This document shows, one piece after another, positions 44,619 through 52,967 of a stretch of DNA of 60,186 bases (its first letter is position 1; the number at the start of each line of letters is the position of its first letter). Position numbers and translations under genes: made by a program. The notes below the pieces were generated by a model. The model ran no database searches. It worked only from the letters and a program-made list of their open reading frames with translations, and was not told the DNA's origin. This stretch comes from Desulfovibrio desulfuricans (GTDB lineage Bacteria > Desulfobacterota > Desulfovibrionia > Desulfovibrionales > Desulfovibrionaceae): the NCBI GenBank assembly GCA_015062205.1, contig SUVB01000003.1:1-60186 (forward strand). The letters run 5' to 3'.

Positions 44619-44647
44619 CTTATATCATAATTAGCATTGAAAATCAA
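44619..44647 (-). promoter_or_regulatory. shared-type island promoter upstream of rnhA
   Basis: Read leftward: -35 TTGATT, 17-bp spacer, -10 TATAAG within TATGATATAAG. It matches the promoter at 57781-57809 at about 25 of 29 positions, including the spacer. A divergent promoter begins 11 bp away. Confidence 0.75.
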
Positions 44648-44657
44648 TAAATAATCA

Positions 44658-44686
44658 TTGACAACTCGCGGCGTCTTTTTGATAAT
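44658..44686 (+). promoter_or_regulatory. divergent promoter for the 44782 gene
   Basis: A perfect -35 TTGACA, a 17-bp spacer and -10 GATAAT read rightward, about 90 bp before ATG 44782. It is back to back with the rnhA promoter. Confidence 0.65.
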
Positions 44687-44781
44687 GTGATGGAAATCAG
44701 CGTAAATATCAAAATTTCCAATCCCAATGTCTGGTGATGGGGCTATACTTGGGTTGTAAAATCAAATACAGGAGTAGGAAC

Positions 44782-46263
44782 ATGGGCAAAGTGGCGAAAA
44801 TTCTTCTCTGTCTTCTCGGCGTGCTGTGTGTGGTCGGCATCGCGGCCGGCTTCCTCATTAAGGCCGATCTTGAGCGCAAGATCCTTGCTGCAGTGAATGC
44901 TACCCACGTCACGGTCATGGGGGTCCCGGCGATCATCAACGTCGCTGGGGTGAGCATTAATCCGTGGACAGCCATCGGCGGTGAAAACGGGCGTGTCGTG
45001 CTGCATGACGTGCATGTCTCCCTTCCCTCGGCATTTGCCTACCAGGCCAGGGAAATTGCCGCCTACGGCCTTCCTGCCCGTTTTGTCCTGTCCATGTACG
45101 GCTTCGGCTCCTTCAATATGGATGAGCTCTATATTCCCCATGTGGTCATATCTGAACAGCGCGTGGACAGCAAAGAAGGCATGGGCGTCTCGGCGGAGCG
45201 TTGCGTGCTCTTTGAGACGACAGTGCGCACAAGACTCATTGACGGGTTTCTTCGCGGCAAGCCGACGGATGCGGATGCGCTTCTGGACGGCGTCGGATTC
45301 CGTGGTTTCGAGATGGATGACATCGCCCTGTTTGGCGTTTCAGAAGGCGAAGAACAGAGGTATGCGACACTTGCGAGTCTTGTCGCGACCGGCTGTGAGC
45401 CGGGGCATCTTGGCTCACTTGCCGCCGAACGGTTTTCTATCATCCGGGAGGAGGGCCGGCTTGAAATCGGTGCTGTCAGCTTCAGCAATGTGAACATTCC
45501 TTCAGATCAGACGGTTGCCATGCTCTCCGACCCGAAGGCGCTTGCGAGCTTCCGTGCAAGCGGCAATTCCAGAGAGATTGTGGAGCTTCTGTTTTTTGGC
45601 GACAAGCCTGTGTACGAGCGTCTGAACATGGCCGGGCTTCTTTTGGACATTGAGGAATTTTCACTCTCAGTGGATACATGTGAGACGCGGGTTGGGAATA
45701 ACAACACGCTGGCATCCTTTATTCGTGGGCTTTCTGTTTCCCTCCCGGCAGGGACAGGATTCAAAATCCCCAATGAACTCAGTCTCAATGCGGATTTCAC
45801 GGCTGTTTACGGCGTGGGGCAGGTCGTTTCTGATGCAATCATTGACATTTCAGGGTTGGGGCGCATGTCCCTGCACGGCGTCCAGCCCGACGGAATGCTT
45901 GCGTGCCGGGATTTTTCGTTGGTGTATCAGGACCAGGGCGGGATAGCCTGGCTGGCTGCCAATTTCGTGGATGATCAGGAGAACCTTGAGAAGGGGTTGA
46001 AGGAGACCGTTGCCGGACTTGAAAAGCATGCCGGCGAGAATCCGGATACCAGAGCCATGGTGGAAGCGCTGTGCGCCTTCATCGAGCGGCCCGGGGTGAT
46101 TGAATTCCGGAGCCGTCCCGGGACAGAGATTACCCTGGACGCCATTCCCCATATTACGGAGGCGCCGGGGCGCTGGTTCCTGGTGACCACCGAAGCCGGC
46201 CAGACCGAACTGAAGGCCCAGGTGGAAGCGGTCATTGCCTCCTGGAACGCTTCTCATCGCTGA
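44782..46263 (+). CDS. hypothetical membrane-anchored protein, possibly AsmA/YdgA-like
   Basis: A 493-residue protein with an N-terminal membrane anchor (about residues 5-25, AKILLCLLGVLCVVGIAAGF) and no further membrane segment, so the bulk is likely periplasmic. It has beta-rich segments such as VVLHDVHVSLPSAF and FNMDELYIPHVVIS, which recall the repeated amphipathic strands of lipid-handling or AsmA/DUF945 proteins. I do not recognise a family with confidence. ATG 44782 has AGGAG about 8 nt upstream. GC content is near 55%, nearer the core than the AT-rich genes further right. It has its own promoter at 44658. Confidence 0.7.
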   Translation: MGKVAKILLCLLGVLCVVGIAAGFLIKADLERKILAAVNATHVTVMGVPAIINVAGVSINPWTAIGGENGRVVLHDVHVSLPSAFAYQAREIAAYGLPARFVLSMYGFGSFNMDELYIPHVVISEQRVDSKEGMGVSAERCVLFETTVRTRLIDGFLRGKPTDADALLDGVGFRGFEMDDIALFGVSEGEEQRYATLASLVATGCEPGHLGSLAAERFSIIREEGRLEIGAVSFSNVNIPSDQTVAMLSDPKALASFRASGNSREIVELLFFGDKPVYERLNMAGLLLDIEEFSLSVDTCETRVGNNNTLASFIRGLSVSLPAGTGFKIPNELSLNADFTAVYGVGQVVSDAIIDISGLGRMSLHGVQPDGMLACRDFSLVYQDQGGIAWLAANFVDDQENLEKGLKETVAGLEKHAGENPDTRAMVEALCAFIERPGVIEFRSRPGTEITLDAIPHITEAPGRWFLVTTEAGQTELKAQVEAVIASWNASHR

Positions 46264-46340
46264 AATTCTCGTGATAAGGCACAACAGGGCGGCGCCCGTC
46301 CCGTTCCGGGGGCAGGCGCCGCCCTGTCTATTGATAAAAA

Positions 46341-46369
46341 TTGATTTGAAATACGAAGTATGATATAAA
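46341..46369 (+). promoter_or_regulatory. shared-type island promoter upstream of the primase gene
   Basis: -35 TTGATT, 17-bp spacer ending TATGA, -10 TATAAA, read rightward. Expected start near 46376, 21 nt before the primase ATG. It is of the same design as the promoters at 43013, 44619 and 57781. Confidence 0.7.
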
Positions 46370-46396
46370 GCTGATATCATTCGAAGAGGAGGCCGT

Positions 46397-48109
46397 ATGG
46401 AATTCCGGGAAGCCGTTCGGACCGTCAAGGAGCGCCTCAACATTGCCGATATTGTGGGCCGTTATGTCACGCTCAAGCGGAATGGTCCTCGCTGGATGGC
46501 GCCCTGCCCTTTCCATCAGGAGACAAAGCCCTCGTTCACGGTCAATGAGGAACGTGGGATGTTCTACTGTTTCGGCTGTCATGCGGCCGGGGATGTCTTT
46601 GAATTCTACAGCCGGATCAACGGCATTGGCTTCAGGGAAACTCTGGAGCAACTGGCAGGAGAGATCGGGATTTCTGTCGACCGGGGGCCCGGAAACGAGG
46701 CGCAGGATGCCAGGGCTCGCGAGGAGCGTTCGGCACGGCAGCAGATGCTGCGCATGTATGAGCTGGCGGCTGCGCATTTCGCTTCGGCATTGCGTTCGCC
46801 GTCGGCTGCGGAATGCCGGGCCTATGTCGAGAAACGCGGTTTGAGCGATGCCATCGTGGAACGTTTCGGTCTCGGATGGGCTCCTCGGGAATGGCATGAC
46901 CTGGACATCGCTCTGCGCAGGGCCGGGTTTGACATGCGTCTCGCGGGAGAGGCCGGCCTTGTCGGCATGTCCGAGCAGGGGAAGCCTTATGATCGGTTCC
47001 GCGGGCGGCTGATTTTTCCCATCAAGAGTCTTTCCAATCAGATCATCGCGTTCGGCGGGCGGATTATCGGCAATGAGGATGAGGCCAAGTACATCAACAG
47101 TTCAGACACGCCCATCTATAAAAAGGGAGAGCATCTCTACGGGCTGGCCCAGGCCAGGCGGGGCGTCACCACCAAGGGGAGGGCGCTTCTGACAGAAGGC
47201 TACATGGACGTGCTCACCCTGCACCAGTTCGGCTATGACAATGCCGTGGGCGTATTGGGCACGGCGCTCACGACAGATCAGGTCAAGCGGCTTATGGGCT
47301 TTACGTCGAAGATCACGCTGCTGTTTGACGGCGACAATGCCGGACGCAAGGCGGCCTTGCGTTCCTGCGGAATGTTGCTGACGCGTGGTCTCTCCTGCAC
47401 TGTGGTGCTCATGCCGGAGGGCGAGGACATTGACAGCCTTCTGCGGGGGGCTGGGCCGGAGGCTTTTGAGGAGTTGCAGGCGAACGCCCCGGAGGGTCTT
47501 GATTACTGTCTTGGCGTCATGCGGGGCGAGGCGCCGCGTGATGCCATTGCATGGGCGAAGGAATTTTTGCATGAGGTTGAGGTGCCTGAGCTCGCGAGTC
47601 CCTTCATGACGCGCATTGCGCGGGGGCTAGGCATTTCGGAACGTGAGCTTCGGCAGGATGTTGCGGTGGGGGCGCGTCCTTCCGGCGTCATAGGCCAGGC
47701 CGCGCCTATGCGGATGACGGACAGGGCGGTGATGGAGGGGGAGGTGCTGCGGCATGCGCTGCGGTATCCAGCCGATATTGACGCGCTGTGCGGGCTGGGC
47801 GCGGATCTTGTTATTGGTTCAGATGTGGGAAAGCGATTGTGGGACAAACTTCTTGCGCATGGTGAGGAAACCTATCAGTATCTTGATGAACGTGAACGCC
47901 GTTTCTGGGTTGACTGCTGCGGTCCCGAGGCTTCTCCATGTGTTTCCGGCGCACGCGAATTCGGCTTGTTGCGTGGCGCCCTGGAGCGGTGGTTCCGTCG
48001 TGCGCAGACGGATTCCTTTGTGGCGGCGCTGCAGGCCGGCGGCAACGATTTGGAAACGGATCTGGAGTTTTTCCGGGCTGCGGATGCGGCATTTAGTATG
48101 CAGGTATAA
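46397..48109 (+). CDS. DnaG-type DNA primase
   Basis: A 570-residue primase. The CHC2 zinc finger CPFHQETKPSFTV then FYCFGCHAAGDVFEFY occupies about residues 36-70; the catalytic core carries RFRGRLIFPI and GGRII; the TOPRIM part has LTEGYMDVLTLHQFG (Glu) and LLFDGDNAGRKA (DxD). The C-terminal region (about 435-570) could bind a helicase. GAGGAGG precedes the ATG. Full-length but encoded in the island beside RNase HI, so it is most likely an element-borne copy, though I cannot exclude that it is the only dnaG of the cell. Confidence 0.9.
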   Translation: MEFREAVRTVKERLNIADIVGRYVTLKRNGPRWMAPCPFHQETKPSFTVNEERGMFYCFGCHAAGDVFEFYSRINGIGFRETLEQLAGEIGISVDRGPGNEAQDARAREERSARQQMLRMYELAAAHFASALRSPSAAECRAYVEKRGLSDAIVERFGLGWAPREWHDLDIALRRAGFDMRLAGEAGLVGMSEQGKPYDRFRGRLIFPIKSLSNQIIAFGGRIIGNEDEAKYINSSDTPIYKKGEHLYGLAQARRGVTTKGRALLTEGYMDVLTLHQFGYDNAVGVLGTALTTDQVKRLMGFTSKITLLFDGDNAGRKAALRSCGMLLTRGLSCTVVLMPEGEDIDSLLRGAGPEAFEELQANAPEGLDYCLGVMRGEAPRDAIAWAKEFLHEVEVPELASPFMTRIARGLGISERELRQDVAVGARPSGVIGQAAPMRMTDRAVMEGEVLRHALRYPADIDALCGLGADLVIGSDVGKRLWDKLLAHGEETYQYLDERERRFWVDCCGPEASPCVSGAREFGLLRGALERWFRRAQTDSFVAALQAGGNDLETDLEFFRAADAAFSMQV

Positions 48110-48121
48110 GGCGGTTTAATA

Positions 48122-48541
48122 ATGGATATCGATATTGCCTTTATTAAAAAATTTTATACGGAATTTACAGTCACAATCTTTGCTGTAAAGAATGATGTTA
48201 CCCGAGAAAATATTGAATATGGACGTAGACATATCTGGAGTCCAGGCATAACAATCAATGATTATATTTTATTGCTTAAAATTTGGAAGGTAGTGAAACT
48301 GCTTGGAAAAGAAAAGTCTTATATAGTATTTAATACAAATCTGAAATCTATTAGCGGAATTCCAGATGACATGAATATGATAATAAGGAAGATAGCAGAT
48401 ATGTGGTATAAGCAAAGAACTGTTGTTTATGCTATGCCAAAAACTATTGACGATTTTAAAACACATAAAATTACATTAGCGCATTATTTAGGAGATTTTC
48501 TCGCAAGGACAAATCATTATCGTCCACATAAGGAATCTTAA
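48122..48541 (+). CDS. hypothetical protein, AT-rich
   Basis: A 139-residue protein with GC content clearly below its neighbours (about a third by eye). It starts 12 nt after the primase stop (MDIDIAFIKKFYTEFTVTIF). No motif is recognised. The next gene, a Fic-like fragment, starts 1 nt after its stop, so the two look like an operon, as in Fic toxin systems with a small partner; that pairing is inference. Confidence 0.6.
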   Translation: MDIDIAFIKKFYTEFTVTIFAVKNDVTRENIEYGRRHIWSPGITINDYILLLKIWKVVKLLGKEKSYIVFNTNLKSISGIPDDMNMIIRKIADMWYKQRTVVYAMPKTIDDFKTHKITLAHYLGDFLARTNHYRPHKES

Positions 48542-48542
48542 T

Positions 48543-49244
48543 ATGGATACGTTAAAGATATACAGAACGAAGAGAAAGATTTATCTTGCGCAGACTGCAT
48601 TACATTTTGAGGGGATTCATCTTGATGACGTTCAAACGATGGACCTTCTTGATAAATAAACACATAAGTGTTTTGAAGTTGATGAAGATGACGCGATCGT
48701 TATGCGTAATGTCGTCGCTGCATTAGATTTTCTTGAAACAATTAATATGAAACAAGTATCGATTGATTTGGATCTTTACATCAAGCTGAATGCTCTTCTT
48801 GCAATAGATCAAGCGTTGGAAACAGGACATCTTAGGAATCAGCCAGTCTCCATTGGTTGTATACCAGAAGATATTGAGGTCTTTGACAAGAGTCTTATTG
48901 AGCACGAAATTAAAAGGATTGCCGACATAACGGAAACGGATTTTAGGGAGGTCATCCCCGACGCCTTCTGTCGACTTGCCAGGATGCAGCCATTTTTCGA
49001 CGGTAATAAGCGAACAACAGCATTTCTCTGCAATGTGTCGCTGTTGAAAAGGGGACTTGGACTCTTTATTATCAATGATGAAAAATTAGGCAGATTTAAT
49101 GCTCTACTGTTTGAATACTATACAGGAAAGAATAACGATATACTTGAGTTTATAGGTAATGAATGCATTATTTCAGTAGAACAACTAGCAAAAGAACCAT
49201 CTGATGCAGAGAGCGATGATGAGTGTTCATCTCCGTCTCCATAA
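48543..49244 (+). pseudogene. Fic/DOC-family gene with in-frame stop and His-to-Gln catalytic change
   Basis: ATG 48543 opens a frame MDTLKIYRTKRKIYLAQTAL then HFEGIHLDD, stopped by TAA at 48657-48659. The same frame continues THKCFEVDEDDAIVMRNVV to 49244. The first part resembles the inhibitory helix of Fic proteins ([S/T]xxxE[G/N], here ALHFEG). The second holds the Fic motif LARMQPFFDGNKRTTAF, where the catalytic His of HPFxxGNKRT is Gln (CAG at 48987-48989). A shorter protein (180 residues) could start at ATG 48702. AMP transfer should be lost on both counts. AT-rich, foreign codon use. Confidence 0.75.
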
Positions 49245-49343
49245 TAGATTGTTACCATTTCCATTTCCTGATTCCTGGCTGCAGATGCGGCCTTCAGTGC
49301 GCAGGCGTAGGATGGTGTTTTGTTATGCATAATGAGAGGTATA

Positions 49344-49868
49344 ATGATGTATATTCCTGCTATGGCGGTGATTACGGCAATAAAGACAGTGATACATAGA
49401 TTGGAATATAACAGAAAGAACGGCATATATACAGGCGGCTATGATTTAGGGCAAAAAGTTTGCCCTTGTCCAGGGGATGTTGCCAGAGAGCTTGCATCTG
49501 TGCCTGTAACCGTTACATTGCTTGGTTCGAAGACTGTCAAATATCATGTTCCAAATGCTCAGATTTTTGACGATGATGCAAAACCGACACGCTCCGGTGG
49601 CGATGTCGAGATATTGCAGCAGCAGACATTGTATTCTGGTGAATACGGTGATTTCATTGTTCGTCAGGAACATGGTGCGGCGGCAGCTTTTGTCGTTGTG
49701 GATGGCGAGGAGCAGTACATTGGATATGCGTCCCATCTTGATGAGCCTGAATATGCTTACAAAGTTTTGAGCGTCATGGCTGCCATAACGCTTGCCAGGT
49801 CTCAATGGGAAGGAGACAGCGCTGAACCGGGGGCGGAGGATGAGACTCCATCTCCATCGCTGTCCTGA
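49344..49868 (+). CDS. hypothetical protein
   Basis: A 174-residue protein from ATG 49344 (GAGAGG 5 nt upstream; an ATG 24 nt earlier is less likely). It begins with a hydrophobic segment MMYIPAMAVITAIKTVI that could be a membrane anchor. The centre (TVTLLGSKTVKYHVPNAQIF) looks beta-rich. The C-terminus is acidic and Ser-rich (AEDETPSPSLS), similar in style to the end of the Fic-like frame (DECSSPSP). No family recognised. Confidence 0.6.
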   Translation: MMYIPAMAVITAIKTVIHRLEYNRKNGIYTGGYDLGQKVCPCPGDVARELASVPVTVTLLGSKTVKYHVPNAQIFDDDAKPTRSGGDVEILQQQTLYSGEYGDFIVRQEHGAAAAFVVVDGEEQYIGYASHLDEPEYAYKVLSVMAAITLARSQWEGDSAEPGAEDETPSPSLS

Positions 49869-49882
49869 TTGATGAGTATGCG

Positions 49883-51076
49883 GTGGAGACGGATATGTCT
49901 GGTTTTGATAAACTCTATCTGGAAGATGCCCAGGACTGTCTTGGGCAGATGCTGGATTGTGCCGTCAATGCTGCCGGCATTTCTCTTGAAGAGTGTTTTT
50001 CCCGGTTCATTGCCGGTGATTTTGCCCGTCGTTTTGCGGCAGGGGATCCCGCAGTGATTTCCGGGATGTCGGGTCGTGAGCTTGCCATGGCTGCGTGCGG
50101 CTTGCGCGGTACGATCCCGGTTCTGGAGTCGGACAGCCGCAGCCCGGAATTCTGGACAGGTTGGGCCCTCGCGTATTTTCAGTGGGAGAGCGGCCGCAGT
50201 TTTGCCGATATTGTAGCGCACGTTTCCGTGACGACGATACGGCTGTTATATTCTCCCTACCATGAAATGGATATATCGCATTTCGTGCGAAAGATGCATG
50301 AGCTTATCGCGGATGTGCCACGCTGTGCTGGAACGGCCGTAGCATCGGAGGATCCTATGAAACATATCATCTATCATGGTTCTCCAACAATAGTGAAGGA
50401 GCCGATATTTGGTTATGGAAATCCATACAATGACTATGGCCTTGGTTTTTATTGCACAAGACATGATAAACTTGCCAGGGAATGGGCTGTAGATTCTCAA
50501 CATGACGGGTATATCAATAAATATGATCTTGCGATCAAGAACCTTTCCATTCTCAACCTCAATGACGGGAGCTACAGCCTGATGCACTGGCTGGCCATCC
50601 TGCTTGCGAATAGAAAGGTGGATATGACAACGCCTCTTTCCAGGCAGGGGAGAGACTACATCCTGAAGCATTTTTCCCTGGATTGCCGTGATGCCGACGT
50701 GATTATCGGCTATCGCGCTGATGACAGCTATTTTTCATTTGTTCGGGATTTTCTCAGTAACAGGATATCCTGCAAGCAGCTTAACCGTGCCATGTGTCTG
50801 GGACAGCTTGGCCAGCAGGTAGTCATCAAAAGCGAGAAAGCGTTCAACGCTCTCAAGTTCCTTGGTTATGACTATGTGGACAGGAAGGAGTGGTATCCCA
50901 AGAAGGCTGAGCGCGATCTCCGGGCCAGAAACGACTATGCCTCCGGCAGAGCCGGCATAGACAGGGATGAGGTGTTCATCCTGGACATCATCCGACAGGA
51001 TATGCAGGCAAATGACCCGCATTTGCGGTTCACGGTTCCTGACGACGATGACGACGGCACGCCGAAGGACGACTGA
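49883..51076 (+). CDS. DUF3990-domain protein, ADP-ribosyltransferase-like, with N-terminal helical domain
   Basis: A 397-residue protein. The C-terminal domain (from about residue 159, MKHIIYHGSPTIVKEPIFGY then NDYGLGFYCTRHDKLAREWA) matches the DUF3990 pattern YHGS...FGxGFYxT, a fold related to ADP-ribosyltransferases. The N-terminal 155 residues are helical (CLGQMLDCAVNAAGISLEEC, FWTGWALAYFQWESGRSFAD) and resemble the DUF3791-type partner often encoded separately next to DUF3990. Here both are in one frame. It could be a self-contained toxin with inhibitory domain; this is inference. It is convergent with the cas operon. Confidence 0.7.
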   Translation: METDMSGFDKLYLEDAQDCLGQMLDCAVNAAGISLEECFSRFIAGDFARRFAAGDPAVISGMSGRELAMAACGLRGTIPVLESDSRSPEFWTGWALAYFQWESGRSFADIVAHVSVTTIRLLYSPYHEMDISHFVRKMHELIADVPRCAGTAVASEDPMKHIIYHGSPTIVKEPIFGYGNPYNDYGLGFYCTRHDKLAREWAVDSQHDGYINKYDLAIKNLSILNLNDGSYSLMHWLAILLANRKVDMTTPLSRQGRDYILKHFSLDCRDADVIIGYRADDSYFSFVRDFLSNRISCKQLNRAMCLGQLGQQVVIKSEKAFNALKFLGYDYVDRKEWYPKKAERDLRARNDYASGRAGIDRDEVFILDIIRQDMQANDPHLRFTVPDDDDDGTPKDD

Positions 51077-51115
51077 AGAGGGGGGCCGTGGTAAAAATAA
51101 TGATGCACAAGCACG

Positions 51116-51781
51116 TTAGAATTCGCAAAGATCGGTGTCAATCGTCGATCTGATTTCGCGCGGCAGCTTTGATCGTTCGGTGCTTTCCAGCAAAACGACA
51201 TGGTAGCCGTGCTCTCGTACGGTTTCCATGAACAGGGAGATTTTTCCATCTTCAAAAAATGACCGCAAATTCACGATGAAGAATAGTTTATCTCCCTCAA
51301 ATTCGCGGACAAGCTCCATATAATCAACAAGTTTTTCAAGTTGGTCATCATACTCATCCCTGACGGCAAGCCCGATGGACTTGAGTATCGAACCGAAGCT
51401 CAGCTTCGTGTAGCGCATGTCACAGGGATGCTCGAAGGCCAGATTGTCAATGAGGATCTCAAGCTGGGCCATAAGCTGGGCGATGGCTGCGTAATGCTCC
51501 GAATTCTGTGACGATTTTTCCATTGCCGTGACAATCTTTGAAAGCAGGGATTTGCGATTGATGTCAAAACCGATGGGATCCATGAGCAATTCCGCATGGC
51601 GCGTCATATCTAAAGGGGTATTTCCTTCAGAAAGGACGGATTTTCCTTCTTTTCCGTCAACTTGCTCCAGGATATCTGCAATTATGGTACGGAATGCCGT
51701 CTGGGATTCGATGACGATCGTGTTGACACCCTCTTTTGAAGTGTCGATGGAGAATTCATACTCCGGGTGAACATACATCAT
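51116..51781 (-). CDS. csn2: CRISPR type II-A adaptation protein Csn2
   Basis: A 221-residue protein, the length of Csn2 (about 220). It starts MMYVHPEYEFSIDTSKEGVN, has a central helical segment (YAAIAQLMAQLEILIDNLAF) and a C-terminal segment FFIVNLRSFFEDGKISLFME then HGYHVVLLESTE, as in Csn2 of streptococci. Csn2 forms a ring on DNA ends during spacer capture and defines subtype II-A. It is the last gene of the operon; its ATG overlaps the cas2 stop (ATGA). Confidence 0.88.
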   Translation of the reverse strand: MMYVHPEYEFSIDTSKEGVNTIVIESQTAFRTIIADILEQVDGKEGKSVLSEGNTPLDMTRHAELLMDPIGFDINRKSLLSKIVTAMEKSSQNSEHYAAIAQLMAQLEILIDNLAFEHPCDMRYTKLSFGSILKSIGLAVRDEYDDQLEKLVDYMELVREFEGDKLFFIVNLRSFFEDGKISLFMETVREHGYHVVLLESTERSKLPREIRSTIDTDLCEF

Positions 51782-52098
51782 AAGAAGACAGTCCTTTCCA
51801 TCGAAGAAACGACATCCGTCTTGAATGTACCCGTGATGCAGGCGATCCTGCTGAACTGCTTTTCCGTTATGATAAGGAGCTGCACAAGCCCCTCCGAAGG
51901 CGCCTGTTTTCGTATGGCCGCCTCGACAGCGGCTGCGTTGCCGCCGTTGAGGACGAGCTTGCAGTACACTGACTCCTGCATCATGATGAAGCCTGTTTTT
52001 ATGAGAAATTTGCGGAACCGGGTGTAATTTCGCCGGGATTCTGGGGTAAGCACGGGCAGATCGAAAAAGACGATCATTCGCATATATCGCATGTTCAT
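51778..52098 (-). CDS. cas2: CRISPR-associated protein Cas2
   Basis: A 106-residue protein from ATG 52098, which overlaps the cas1 stop by ATGA; earlier in-frame codons lie inside cas1. The ferredoxin-like fold opens with MRMIVFFDLPVLTPESRRNY (metal Asp in FFDLP) and has FRKFLIKTGFIMMQESVYCK, the usual type II Cas2 sequence. It bridges two Cas1 dimers in the integrase complex. Confidence 0.95.
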   Translation of the reverse strand: MNMRYMRMIVFFDLPVLTPESRRNYTRFRKFLIKTGFIMMQESVYCKLVLNGGNAAAVEAAIRKQAPSEGLVQLLIITEKQFSRIACITGTFKTDVVSSMERTVFL

Positions 52099-52967
52099 TC
52101 CGGCTGACAATGCTTGAACCGGCTGAAATCGCCTGTCTCCAGCATATCGAACACGCTTCTTACATACATGCGTACCGCGTTCAGCAGAGTTTGTTTTTCG
52201 CTATCAACGACAACTGTATCTTCCAGCAGAGTAACAAGACTGTGCTTCTCATCCGTGCCGAAAGATTCAGGGCGCATACCATGCACCTTGCGATCCACGA
52301 ACACCCTGAAAGGTTCCATCAGATCACTCGCAAGATTGAATCCGTTGAAGACGTTGTGGTGGAAAAGCCCCAGTTGCGTCGAATATCCGCATGCTGCAAT
52401 TTCCCGACTGACGGCAGCAAGAAGAATGGAGTATCCATAGTTGAGGGCCGCAGTAAGGGGAGTATCCTCATCTCGCTTGAAACTGTTTCCGAATACGGCA
52501 GAAAAATAGACTTTGGCCGCATGGGCTTCCCTGTGCGTCGGGTCTAACGGTTCCAACTGGGCGAGATAGCCTCTTATCATCCCAGCCTCCCTCGCCTGTC
52601 CGAGCTCTGTGAGGAAGTCCGCCTGCAGCCGCATTTTCTCTGAAATGACGGTTGTCCATACGGCCGCCTTGAGGTCGTCGTCCCATGCCGTCTGGGTCTG
52701 CAGCTTCATGGGGCTGCTGAAATGCGCGCTATAGGGCATGAGCTCGGCCAACGGCAGGTGCTTGCCGTCGCAGAAGATGACCTTGACCTTGCGCCTGACC
52801 AATGCCTCAAGCAGAATCGCCGTCAAGGAGACCGCGGTGCTTTCGATGATAAGCACCGCGATCTCATCTAGGAAAACCCTCGTCACGTTTTCGGCGCGCA
52901 TCACCATGAAGCCCATTTTGAGGTCAAGCTTGCAGCGTTTGGTGATGACGACAGTACGCCAGCTCAT
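52095..52967 (-). CDS. cas1: CRISPR-associated integrase Cas1 (type II)
   Basis: A 290-residue spacer integrase. The type II start MSWRTVVITKRCKLDLKMGF is present. The metal-binding residues are intact: Glu147 in HREAHAAKVYFSAVFG, His203 within GLFHHNVFNGF, and Glu218 in NLASDLMEPFR. The usual HHDN is FHHN, which keeps the catalytic His. It should therefore be able to integrate spacers. Its ATG overlaps the cas9 stop (ATATGAGC). Confidence 0.96.
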   Translation of the reverse strand: MSWRTVVITKRCKLDLKMGFMVMRAENVTRVFLDEIAVLIIESTAVSLTAILLEALVRRKVKVIFCDGKHLPLAELMPYSAHFSSPMKLQTQTAWDDDLKAAVWTTVISEKMRLQADFLTELGQAREAGMIRGYLAQLEPLDPTHREAHAAKVYFSAVFGNSFKRDEDTPLTAALNYGYSILLAAVSREIAACGYSTQLGLFHHNVFNGFNLASDLMEPFRVFVDRKVHGMRPESFGTDEKHSLVTLLEDTVVVDSEKQTLLNAVRMYVRSVFDMLETGDFSRFKHCQPE

